Of a stretch of DNA of 39,659 bases, positions 8,229-15,468 are shown piece after piece. How positions within the stretch are numbered: the first letter of the stretch is position 1; every line of letters begins with the position of its first letter. Origin of the DNA: JASEHD01 sp964471945 (GTDB lineage Bacteria; Bacteroidota; Ignavibacteria; UBA10030; SZUA-254); the NCBI GenBank assembly GCA_964471945.1, contig CAYYIJ010000013.1:1-39659 (forward strand). The letters run 5' to 3'. Both the position numbers and the translations under genes were made by a program. The notes under the pieces are model-generated. The model saw only the letters and a list, made by a program, of their open reading frames with translations, was not told the DNA's origin and did no database searches.

Positions 8229-10904
8229 ATGTCCACACCTTTGATGAAACAGTACGCTCAGGTTAAAGCGAAGTATCCCGATACGATACTTCTTTTCCGC
8301 ATGGGTGATTTCTATGAGACGTTTGAAGAGGATGCAAAAATTACTTCAAAAGTTTTGGGGATCGTTTTAACAAGGCGTGCAAACGGTGCCGCTGGAGAAG
8401 TGCCACTTGCAGGTTTCCCTCATCATGCACTCGAATCATATTTGCCCAAACTATTAAGAGCGGGTCATCGTGTTGCTATTTGCGAGCAGCTTGAAGACCC
8501 AAAGTTTGCCAAGGGAATCGTCAAGCGTGACGTCATTGAAGTAGTTACTCCCGGTGTTGCGTTTTCAGATAAAGTGATTGCACAGAAACAGAATAATTAT
8601 CTTCTATCCATCGCTCTCCCCTCTCCACTTGCTACTGGCGATGACCAGATTGGAGTTGCATTTGTGGATGTAACAACCGCCGAGTTCAGCGTGTGTGAAT
8701 TTCCATTGAGACAGCTACTAGAGCAGATAATTTCTCTACAACCTTCAGAAATTCTCGTTCAGAAAAGAGATAGAGAAGCCATTCAACAAATTCTAAAAGA
8801 TCGCTACAGTGGTTTGTATTCAAAATTAGATGATTGGATTTTTAATTTCGATTATGCCTATGAACTGTTGATAAATCATCTCAAAACACAAACACTAAAA
8901 GGATTTGGAATCGAGGATTTGAGATTGGGAATTATTTCTGCTGGTGCAATAATGAATTATCTCCAAGAGACACAGAAGACAAATCTTCTCCATCTAAAAA
9001 AGATTTCACCTTACAACGTAAGCGAGTATATCAATCTCGATCAATCGACAAAAAGAAATCTCGAGATAACAACGTCTATAGAAGGACACACGGAAGGAAC
9101 ACTCTTTTGGGTACTCGACCGGACACAAACACCGATGGGTGGACGATTGTTGAAGAAATGGATAAACTTTCCGCTTCGTCGGATTGAACCAATCGCAGCA
9201 AGAATAGAAGCAGTAGCCGAGTTAGTGGAAAAATCTGATTTAAGAAAGAAAATATTTTCAACACTTTCAAATATCGGTGACCTTGAACGACTGATTTCCA
9301 AAATCTGTACAAACCGTGCCAACCCACGTGAAGTAGTCGGACTTAAATCGATGTTATCGAATATCGAACACCTGAAATCGGACATCAAATCTGTAAAATC
9401 AACTACGCTCTCCAAACTTCGTGATGGATTACAACCGCTTCCTGTTGTCATTAATCAAATTTCCTCCGCCCTGTCAGATGACCCTCCCTTATCTCTTGCT
9501 GATGGTGGTGTAATCAAAAAAGGATACAATAAGGAACTCGATAACATAAGAGAGTTGACGCTGAATGGTAAAACTTGGATTGCAAATCTACAAAAAACTG
9601 AACGTGACCGAACGGGTATCGGTTCGCTGAAGGTTGGGTTCAATAACGTGTTCGGTTACTACATCGAAATTACACATCCGCATAAAGATAAAGTGCCGAA
9701 TGATTACATTAGAAAACAGACTTTAACTAATGCAGAGAGGTATATCACTCCTGAATTGAAAGAGTACGAAGAAAAAATCCTTAATGCTGAGGAAAAGATG
9801 CTCACACTCGAGACGAAACTCTTTACTGAATTGCGGATGATGATAGCTGAATATGCAGAAGCAATCCAGCAAAACGCTCGGCTTATAGCGATGCTCGATT
9901 GTTTTACTTCATTAGCAGATATAGCTGTTGAGTATAACTACGTCCAGCCAGAAATCAATGATGGAACACGAATCGAAATTATCGAAGGACGCCATCCAGT
10001 AATCGAGCGGCTGCTTCCACCCGGCGAGCAATACACTCCGAACGATACCGTCATAGATAACGATAATAATCAGATTATGATCATCACTGGTCCGAATATG
10101 AGCGGTAAATCAAGTTACCTTCGTCAAGCCGGATTGATTGTATTGCTTGCTCAGATTGGAAGTTTTGTTCCGGCAAAGAAAGCTTCGATAGGAATTGTGG
10201 ATAGAATTTATACTCGTGTCGGTGCAAGCGATAATATTGCTTCTGGAGAAAGTACATTCCTCGTCGAGATGCATGAAGCAGCAAACATAGTCAATACAGC
10301 ATCCCAAAAGAGTTTGATTTTGTTGGATGAAGTAGGAAGAGGGACTAGCACTTTCGATGGGATCAGCATAGCTTGGGCGCTAACGGAATATTTACACAAC
10401 CGTATCGGAGCTAAAACTCTTTTTGCAACTCACTACCACGAACTGAACGAACTTGCCGACCTCTTTCCACGCATTAAGAACCTGAAGGTAGAAGTACGTG
10501 AGTACGGTGATAAGGTAATTTTCTTACACAAAGTTACACCGGGCTTCGCAGATCATTCGTATGGAATTCAAGTTGCCCAGATGGCTGGATTGCCCGATGA
10601 AGTTACAGAGCGAGCGAAAAAGATTCTCAAAAATCTCGAAGGTTCCGAGCTAACCGTTCACGAAGATTCAAAGAGCCAAGAACAAGGAACCAACAACCAA
10701 CAGCCAAGAGCTAAGAGCCAAGAGCAAAGAGCAGTGAGCGGTGAGCGTAGAGCAGTGGGACGTATAGCTCCAACAGAAATGCAATTGACGTTGTTCGAGA
10801 TAAAAGACGACAAACTTCGAGAAGAGCTGAGGAAACTCGACCTCGACAAGATGACACCGATGGAGGCGTTGCAGAAGCTGGCGGAGTTGAAGAAAAAACT
10901 TTAA
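8229..10904 (+). CDS. mutS: DNA mismatch repair protein MutS
   Basis: MutS recognises base mismatches and small loops and starts methylation-independent or MutL-nicked repair in the cytoplasm. The 891-residue protein has the mismatch-reading motif GDFYE (Phe28, Glu30), the connector, lever and clamp domains, then the ATPase: Walker A GPNMSGKS (621-628), Walker B LLDEVGRG (698-705, Asp700/Glu701), and the helix-turn-helix dimer region at the C-terminus (SYGIQVAQMAGLP). Start at ATG 8229 (MSTPLMKQY) matches the family. The C-terminal linker, residues ~815-843, is an unusual Q/S/R-rich insertion encoded by short DNA repeats; the usual terminal helices (QLTLFEI onward) resume after it, so the gene is probably functional. 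No operon partner is evident. Confidence 0.97.
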   Translation: MSTPLMKQYAQVKAKYPDTILLFRMGDFYETFEEDAKITSKVLGIVLTRRANGAAGEVPLAGFPHHALESYLPKLLRAGHRVAICEQLEDPKFAKGIVKRDVIEVVTPGVAFSDKVIAQKQNNYLLSIALPSPLATGDDQIGVAFVDVTTAEFSVCEFPLRQLLEQIISLQPSEILVQKRDREAIQQILKDRYSGLYSKLDDWIFNFDYAYELLINHLKTQTLKGFGIEDLRLGIISAGAIMNYLQETQKTNLLHLKKISPYNVSEYINLDQSTKRNLEITTSIEGHTEGTLFWVLDRTQTPMGGRLLKKWINFPLRRIEPIAARIEAVAELVEKSDLRKKIFSTLSNIGDLERLISKICTNRANPREVVGLKSMLSNIEHLKSDIKSVKSTTLSKLRDGLQPLPVVINQISSALSDDPPLSLADGGVIKKGYNKELDNIRELTLNGKTWIANLQKTERDRTGIGSLKVGFNNVFGYYIEITHPHKDKVPNDYIRKQTLTNAERYITPELKEYEEKILNAEEKMLTLETKLFTELRMMIAEYAEAIQQNARLIAMLDCFTSLADIAVEYNYVQPEINDGTRIEIIEGRHPVIERLLPPGEQYTPNDTVIDNDNNQIMIITGPNMSGKSSYLRQAGLIVLLAQIGSFVPAKKASIGIVDRIYTRVGASDNIASGESTFLVEMHEAANIVNTASQKSLILLDEVGRGTSTFDGISIAWALTEYLHNRIGAKTLFATHYHELNELADLFPRIKNLKVEVREYGDKVIFLHKVTPGFADHSYGIQVAQMAGLPDEVTERAKKILKNLEGSELTVHEDSKSQEQGTNNQQPRAKSQEQRAVSGERRAVGRIAPTEMQLTLFEIKDDKLREELRKLDLDKMTPMEALQKLAELKKKL
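10671..10758 (+). repeat. Degenerate GAGCCAA/GAGCAA-type short repeats inside mutS
   Basis: Within mutS, short units such as AAGAGCCAAGA, CAACAACCAACAG, AAGAGCCAAGAGCAAAGAG and GTGAGCGGTGAGCG recur over about 88 bases. They encode the hydrophilic linker (SQEQ appears twice) between the dimerisation helices and the C-terminal tail. The sequence looks like expansion of a short repeat tolerated because it falls in a disordered linker. Confidence 0.6.
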
Positions 10905-10990
10905 CTCTCTTTCATAGATTATGGTTAATTTGGACTTGAATTAAACTAAAAATTTTGTATAATATACCACATTGATGAAGGAAAATATAA

Positions 10991-11128
10991 TTGGAAAATA
11001 AACTGATAGAGTTATTCAACGACGATGTTGCTAAAGAACGAATAATCAATAAACTCCCAAAGCTTTTTAGGATAGCAGAGTTAGAAAGCTCGCGAGCAGG
11101 AAAAATCGGAATGGAGGTTGATTTATAA
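10991..11128 (+). pseudogene. N-terminal remnant of a ThaI-like type II restriction endonuclease
   Basis: A 45-codon frame starting at TTG 10991 encodes ELFNDDVAKERI, then KLPKLFRIAELESSRAGKI and GMEV, and then stops at TAA. From memory this matches the conserved N-terminus of ThaI-family enzymes (ESSRAGKxGMEVGS, followed by the catalytic region). The remaining ~150 residues, including the nuclease centre, are absent downstream. It is therefore a dead 5' stub. The family assignment rests on recognition of this motif alone. The 86 bases between mutS and this stub show no clear terminator. Confidence 0.5.
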
Positions 11129-11191
11129 TTATATGGAAATTTTTGTTGTATATCAGTTGACAAGTAATAATAAAATTTTCGGAGAATAAAT

Positions 11192-11449
11192 ATGTTGGGT
11201 TATTTTATATAAAAAGAAGAAGCGGAAAAACATGGATTACTAAATAATGCCGAAATCCAAAATGTTCTTCAGCAAGCATATTTTGTAGTTACAGATAGAG
11301 ATGTAAGAGAACATACGAAACAAAAAGTTAATCAAACAAAATTCGATAATATCAGTAATTACTTAAATAAAAATTACTTTGAAGAAATTGTTAAGGTTAC
11401 TATTCAGATAATTAAAGATTATAATCAAATGTGGTATGGAAAAAATTAA
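11192..11449 (+). pseudogene. Unrecognised small gene with an in-frame stop at codon 7
   Basis: ATG 11192 is preceded by GGAGAA and opens a frame that hits TAA at 11210-11212 after six codons. The same frame then stays open for 78 codons to TAA 11447-11449 (KEEAEKHGLLNNAEIQNVL onward, charged and helix-rich). It overlaps the start of the next gene by 14 bases, as in an operon. I do not recognise the product. It could be a small partner of the neighbouring restriction system or the C-terminal part of another enzyme. Calling it broken rests on the good ribosome-binding site, the shared frame and the long open stretch after the stop. Confidence 0.4.
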
Positions 11450-11726
11450 GAGCCATATTCCATTTGAATATAAAACTATTAGAACTACCATCGGTCGTAT
11501 TAAGAAGGGGTTATTAGCAATACCAGTTTCTTTAATTGATTTCTTTCCACAAGAAAATAAGAATATAATACTTATCAATGAAATGGGTACAGAAGTACAA
11601 AAAAGGTTTACACCATACCAAAGTAGTAGCCGTGAAAGCAGAATTTATGGATTGAAAGAATTTTATTCCAAATATGGGGTACAAGATGGAGATGAAATAG
11701 TAATTCAGTTTTATGATGGAGGGTAA
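11436..11726 (+). CDS. B3-like DNA-binding half of a split HNH restriction endonuclease
   Basis: This 96-residue frame (IRTTIGRIKKGLLAIPVSL, then FTPYQSSSRESRIYGL and YGVQDGDEIVIQFYDGG) resembles the N-terminal beta-barrel, of the B3/EcoRII-N type, that precedes an HNH nuclease in single-chain type II restriction enzymes. It ends at TAA 11724-11726. The following HNH frame begins two codons later in the same reading frame, so a single nonsense change would explain the split. It overlaps the preceding broken ORF by 14 bases. Alone it could bind DNA but not cut it. The domain assignment is from remembered family architecture. Confidence 0.6.
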   Translation: MEKIKSHIPFEYKTIRTTIGRIKKGLLAIPVSLIDFFPQENKNIILINEMGTEVQKRFTPYQSSSRESRIYGLKEFYSKYGVQDGDEIVIQFYDGG

Positions 11727-11732
11727 ATCAAA

Positions 11733-12269
11733 TTGGTTCCAGAAAAAATATTCAGTAACAAAATTGAAAAGATTGAAGAAGAAATTAATAATTTACTTAA
11801 TGACGATATAGTTGAAGAAAAATTAAAATTGCTATCAAAAATAACGAATAAAAGCAAAGATGAAGTTGTAAGGAGTGAATTCATTCGGTTATCCAACGAA
11901 AAGGATTGGGTAAGAAAAACTCACAAAGTGACATCGAATAGGAAAACAGAAGTTCCTCCTTTCATTAGAAAGATTTTATTAGAAGTTTACAAAGGACACT
12001 GCCAAATTTCGAACTATACTTTTATTACAGATAAAGGTATTCCATATTTTGAAGTTCACCATATTAACCGAAAAAAAGGTCATCACTTAAAAAATATACT
12101 TGTAGTTTCACCAAATGTTCACGCACAATTTACACACACGAACGTCACTCATTATTTCGATACAGAAGATTGGCTGCGAAAAGTAAAATTCAATGAAGAA
12201 GAATTCTCTGTAAGGCAAGCAATTGATACTGTTAAAAAAGAATATTATAAAGAAGTGCATTTTGATTAA
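11733..12269 (+). CDS. HNH endonuclease half of the split restriction enzyme
   Basis: The 178-residue product has a coiled-coil-prone N-terminus (IEEEINNLLNDDIVEEKLKLL) and a C-terminal HNH nuclease: YKGHCQIS, FEVHHINRKKGHH, NILVVSPNVHAQF. The catalytic His-His, Asn and His positions are kept. The zinc-knuckle cysteines usual in close relatives (CxxC and CPNCH) read CQIS and SPNVH, so only one of four remains. Translation could start at TTG 11733, nine bases after GGAGGG (the end of the previous ORF), or the two frames were once one protein across the TAA at 11724. Being next to a methyltransferase fits a type II RM system. Whether it is still active is doubtful. Confidence 0.7.
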   Translation: MVPEKIFSNKIEKIEEEINNLLNDDIVEEKLKLLSKITNKSKDEVVRSEFIRLSNEKDWVRKTHKVTSNRKTEVPPFIRKILLEVYKGHCQISNYTFITDKGIPYFEVHHINRKKGHHLKNILVVSPNVHAQFTHTNVTHYFDTEDWLRKVKFNEEEFSVRQAIDTVKKEYYKEVHFD

Positions 12270-12293
12270 AAATATGTTTGGAAATGATTAATA

Positions 12294-12412
12294 GAGACTT
12301 CTGAAAAATCACCGAAAGGGTCACCCTGAATTCATTTCAGGGTCTAAAATCGCTTAGATTCCGAAACAAGTTCGGAATGACGGGTATGGTTTTATAATAT
12401 TTCAGAAGTCTC
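12294..12412. mobile_element. Miniature inverted-repeat element 1 (119 bp), target duplication TAATA
   Basis: The ends GAGACTTCTGAAA and TTTCAGAAGTCTC are perfect 13-bp inverted repeats, flanked by the direct repeat TAATA at 12289-12293 and 12413-12417. The core holds two opposed hairpin arms, GTCACCCTGAA...TTCAGGGTCT and AGATTCCGAA...TTCGGAATGAC, themselves imperfect inverted copies of each other. No coding capacity. It sits between the HNH gene and the methyltransferase remnant. Confidence 0.8.
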
Positions 12413-12416
12413 TAAT

Positions 12417-13079
12417 AACAAGGCATCAAGCTCAACTCCCTCCACAGCGTGGGGCAGCAGGCTATCAGCAGCAAATCCAGTACTTCGAGATATTCATGAG
12501 TATATTTTAATTTTCTGCAAAGAATCTTTTTCAAGGGATGGTACAACAAAAAGCAGTTCGCTAAATCGAGATGATTTTCTAGAATTGACAAAAAGCGTAT
12601 GGACATTTCCAGCTGTTTCAGCAAGAAGCATCGGTCACCCAGCACCATTTCCTGAAGAATTACCACATCGATTAATAACACTATGAAACCTCTGAAAAAC
12701 TTTTTTCATCATTATGTCATTCTGAACGAAGTGAAGAATCCTTCTCGTTTTTGCAAGACAAGATGTTTCGCTCCGCTCAACATGACAACTAATTATGAAT
12801 TTTTCAGAGGTTTCACTATATACATTCAAAGGTGATAGAGTCCTCGATCCTTTCTGTGGGAGTGGAACAACATGTCTTTCAGCGATAAAAGATGGGCGCC
12901 ATTACATAGGTTATGACGTAGATGAAAAATATGTAAAGCTTGCTGACAAAAGATTTTATCCATTACAACTCAATCGGAATTATTCGAACATAAGCATACC
13001 ATGGTTAAAGAACCATCGAAAAACTATCATGCAAAAAAACTCAAAACAAAGAAGAAAAAACACTAAGCTACTAACCTGA
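12417..13079 (+). pseudogene. Beta-class DNA methyltransferase, N-terminally truncated and interrupted by a miniature element
   Basis: Fragment one (12417-12684) encodes NKASSSTPSTAWGSRLSAA, NPVLRDIHEYILIF and SIGHPAPFPEELPHRLITL. Fragment two (12820-13079) continues with YTFKGDRVLDPFCGSGTT (motif I, SAM binding), GYDVDEKYVKLADKR and a basic tail. Removing 12685-12819 (element plus one ACTAT copy) joins the two in frame at a TAT codon. This is the C-terminal part of an N4/N6 methyltransferase with motif order IV...X-I. The catalytic S/DPPY motif and the N-terminal ~100 or more residues are missing, cut off at the HNH gene junction. The gene is dead, so the DNA-protection half of the RM system has been lost. 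Confidence 0.85.
12685..12814. mobile_element. Miniature inverted-repeat element 2 (130 bp), target duplication ACTAT
   Basis: Perfect 15-bp terminal inverted repeats GAAACCTCTGAAAAA/TTTTTCAGAGGTTTC, flanked by ACTAT at 12680-12684 and 12815-12819. The core contains GTCATTCTGAACGAAGTGAA and, inverted, TTTCGCTCCGCTCAACATGAC, a widespread bacterial palindromic repeat type. It is inserted in the methyltransferase gene. Its termini match element 1 at 13 of 15 positions although the cores differ. Confidence 0.85.
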
Positions 13080-13128
13080 TCAGTAAAAGTATTCGACCCA
13101 CTCAAAATTCAAATTTTAACAAATCCCA

Positions 13129-13221
13129 ATGGACTTAAACCTCAAATCCAAAATCGTTCTGCCATCTATTAAGACTGATAAGATCGGTAAAAATCAGTCA
13201 GTAGCAAAGACAATAGAGTAA
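13129..13221 (+). pseudogene. Decayed copy of the 5' end of the downstream dehydrogenase gene
   Basis: The first 28 bases (ATGGACTTAAACCTCAAA...) match 25 of 28 bases at the start of the SDR gene at 14782. The frame (MDLNLKSKI, then no Rossmann motif) ends after 30 codons at TAA 13221. An IGK at the position of the SDR LGK suggests a more distant common origin, but the rest has diverged. It may be a partial duplication or a relic left when the ATPase gene was inserted. The remaining sequence of 13080-13326 is AT-rich and otherwise unassigned. Confidence 0.4.
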
Positions 13222-13278
13222 TATTGTTATTTAAGTGGCAACAGCAACAAATAGTATTTTAACAACTTGCATTTTCTC

Positions 13279-13314
13279 TGCAAATTATCTATGTTATACC
13301 ATCAATAATTTGCA
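13279..13314. promoter_or_regulatory. 9-bp inverted repeat upstream of the second ATPase gene
   Basis: TGCAAATTA (13279-13287) and TAATTTGCA (13306-13314) are exact reverse complements separated by 18 bases. The right arm runs into the ribosome-binding site AAAGGAA. A further TTGCA lies at 13267-13271. Possible operator; the role is inferred from position only. Confidence 0.4.
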
Positions 13315-13326
13315 AAGGAACACTAA

Positions 13327-14763
13327 GTGCTTGATTTTCAAGCTATTTTAAGTCCATATAATCCTTGGTGGAACGAGCCGTTGAAGGGCTTTTCCAGCCT
13401 TCCGTCTTTTCATCGTCCAATATTCAATAATCTTTTTGACGAACTCAAAACAGTTCCACAAATTTTATCAATAACCGGACCTCGGAGAATCGGCAAGAGT
13501 ACATTATTATATCAACTCCTTCACAAGCTGATTACCGATGGCGTTCCTCCACAACATCTCATTTATTATTCCTTCGATGATCCTGTGCTAAGTGCACGTC
13601 GTGTAAAAGTTGATGAACTAATAGATCGAGCGATGAAGCAGGTATTGAAACAAAAGAATATAGGACCAACATATCTTTTTCTTGATGAGATTCAGCGTCT
13701 TGAGCGATGGGAGCTTTACTTAAAAAAATATTATGATCTTAAATATCCGATAAAGGTAGTAATTTCTGGTTCTGCCTCATCTCCGATCTTCAAGAAAAGT
13801 CGAGAAAGTTTATTAGGAAGAGTGAAGGATTTTCATCTACTGCCATTTTCGTTTAGAGAATACGTTCTATATTCGCTGCAACAAAATGAAAATCTTTTGA
13901 ACGAGGTTAAATTAATCTTTGAAATAGGACAAACCGCACAGGGGATGTTCGCCGAAGACACTTCCATTCAAACCAAGGAAGTTTCTCTTACTGTGCCGAG
14001 CCATGAGCTTCAAGAACAATTAGATTCGCTTCTCCGACGGTACTTTCTTGAAGGCGGTTTCCCTGAAGTGTGGACACTCCCTACTTGGGTAGCTAAACAA
14101 GAATATCTTTACGACAATCAAGTCAAGAAAGTTATTTATGAAGATCTCATTCTTGCTGCGGAGTTCCGCAAACCAGAATTGCTGAAACGATTCTACATTT
14201 CTCTGTTGGAAATGCCCGGAAGGGAAATAAGCGTTCAAACAGTTGTAAAGGAGACAGAGGTTGCTGCATTACAGATTGAAAAATACCTGCCACTCTTAGA
14301 AATGACCGACCTCGTCTACAGGATATCCAAGTTCCGCACAAAAGCTCTACGCGTCAGAAAAGGACTTATGAAGTTTTATCTTGTCGATCTTGCTCTCCGA
14401 AATGCTGTCCTCCGTCTAAATGAAACACTTTTTTCAGACGAAACAATGCTAGGTTTATATGCAGAGAATCTTGTATTCCTCGCACTCAAGAAATGGCAAG
14501 GCACAATCCAAATGGATTATTACAGAGACAGACACGAGGAAGTAGATTTTATTGTGCATTGTGGACCTCATAGATTTTTACCAGTTGAAGTGAAGTATCG
14601 TAATGAAATCAAAACGAGTGATTTTAGAGGGATCAGAAAATTCACAGCGAAGTTTAAGCAATCAGCTCAACCAATCATGGTTACAAAACGTTGGGCTGAT
14701 TTTGGTAAGAAGGAAAATGTATTTCTCTTGCCTTTACCTATGTTCCTATTACTTTTTGACTGA
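13327..14763 (+). CDS. Second AAA-family ATPase with DUF4143/PD-(D/E)XK-like C-terminus
   Basis: This 478-residue protein has Walker A GPRRIGKS (51-58), Walker B LFLDEIQR, the sensor-like VVISGSASS and the family's LLGRVKDFHLLPFSFREY segment. The C-terminal half carries EEVDFIV followed by LPVEVKYR, a PD-(D/E)XK-type metal-binding signature. It is longer than the first ATPase (381 residues) and clearly a different subfamily. Start is GTG 13327, supported by AAAGGAA eight bases upstream; no closer ATG exists. The cellular role of these ATPases is not established. It lies between a degraded dehydrogenase 5' end and the dehydrogenase gene itself, so it may have arrived by insertion. Confidence 0.85.
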   Translation: MLDFQAILSPYNPWWNEPLKGFSSLPSFHRPIFNNLFDELKTVPQILSITGPRRIGKSTLLYQLLHKLITDGVPPQHLIYYSFDDPVLSARRVKVDELIDRAMKQVLKQKNIGPTYLFLDEIQRLERWELYLKKYYDLKYPIKVVISGSASSPIFKKSRESLLGRVKDFHLLPFSFREYVLYSLQQNENLLNEVKLIFEIGQTAQGMFAEDTSIQTKEVSLTVPSHELQEQLDSLLRRYFLEGGFPEVWTLPTWVAKQEYLYDNQVKKVIYEDLILAAEFRKPELLKRFYISLLEMPGREISVQTVVKETEVAALQIEKYLPLLEMTDLVYRISKFRTKALRVRKGLMKFYLVDLALRNAVLRLNETLFSDETMLGLYAENLVFLALKKWQGTIQMDYYRDRHEEVDFIVHCGPHRFLPVEVKYRNEIKTSDFRGIRKFTAKFKQSAQPIMVTKRWADFGKKENVFLLPLPMFLLLFD

Positions 14764-14781
14764 AAATAAGAATAAAACATT

Positions 14782-15468
14782 ATGAACTTAAACCTCAAAC
14801 CAAAAATCGCAATTGTAACAGCGGCGAGCCAAGGGCTTGGTAAAGCAGCAGCAACGTCGCTTGCACAAGAAGGGGCAATTGTTGTCATTTGCTCACGTAA
14901 GAAGAAAGCTATCGAGCGAACTGCCAATGAAATTCATAAACTCACCGATGCGGATGTTATTCCATTTGTGGCTGATGTTTCTAAATTAGCCGATATCAAA
15001 AAGCTTATCGCGTTCACTAAAAAGCAATTCGGTACTATTCATATTCTTGTCAACAACGCAGGTGGGCCACCGACTGGAGATATTCTTTCAATATCAGAAA
15101 CCGAATGGGAAAAAGGTATCGAGTTGACACTTAAAAGCATGATACGCTTAACTCGCGAAGTGTTGCCATTCATGATTAAACAAAGCTGGGGACGAATTAT
15201 TACAATCACTTCGATTGCAGGCAAGCAGCCAATAAATGATCTACTAATCTCATCTACACTTCGTCCCGGAATTCATGGACTCACAAAAGTTCTTTCCAAT
15301 AAATTCGCCAAAGAAAAAATCGGAAGTTTAATCCGTTACATCTTTTCAGGTGCGTTGATACCGAGAATTGAAAATCCGTTAGCGAGAACCGTTTTCGTCG
15401 CAAGGCAAAGTGCTATGCGTGCAGCGGTAATTTTCAAATCCTCCCCCATAACACGGTGCTCATGGTAA
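14782..15468 (+). pseudogene. 3'-truncated short-chain dehydrogenase/reductase (FabG-like SDR)
   Basis: Residues 1-180 are a good SDR Rossmann fold: TAASQGLGKA (cofactor binding), VADVSK, LVNNAGG and ITITSIAGKQP. The usual YxxxK active site is replaced by SSTLRPGIHGL, as in a divergent SDR subgroup. From about residue 182 (nt ~15325) the homology stops, and the frame runs antisense through the 3' end of argS for ~48 meaningless codons. The last ~70 residues of a normal SDR are missing, so the enzyme is probably inactive. It begins 18 bases after the ATPase stop and may be co-transcribed with it. The deletion end point coincides closely with the argS stop codon. Confidence 0.7.

Noticed and set aside
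8033..8266. 77-codon ORF overlapping the end of the ATPase and start of mutS
   Set aside because: Covers a hairpin and two real genes in another frame; low-complexity hydrophobic product.
10671..10758. CRISPR-like array
   Set aside because: Units are 7-12 bases, degenerate, without spacers, and lie in the open mutS frame.
11210..11726. TAA recoded as a sense codon, given two in-frame TAA stops in neighbouring genes
   Set aside because: TAA ends many intact genes here (sprA, argS, mutS, the protease), so ordinary decay is the simpler reading.
12412..12829. Minus-strand ORFs across the methyltransferase remnant and element 2
   Set aside because: Antisense of recognisable methyltransferase codons and of a non-coding element.
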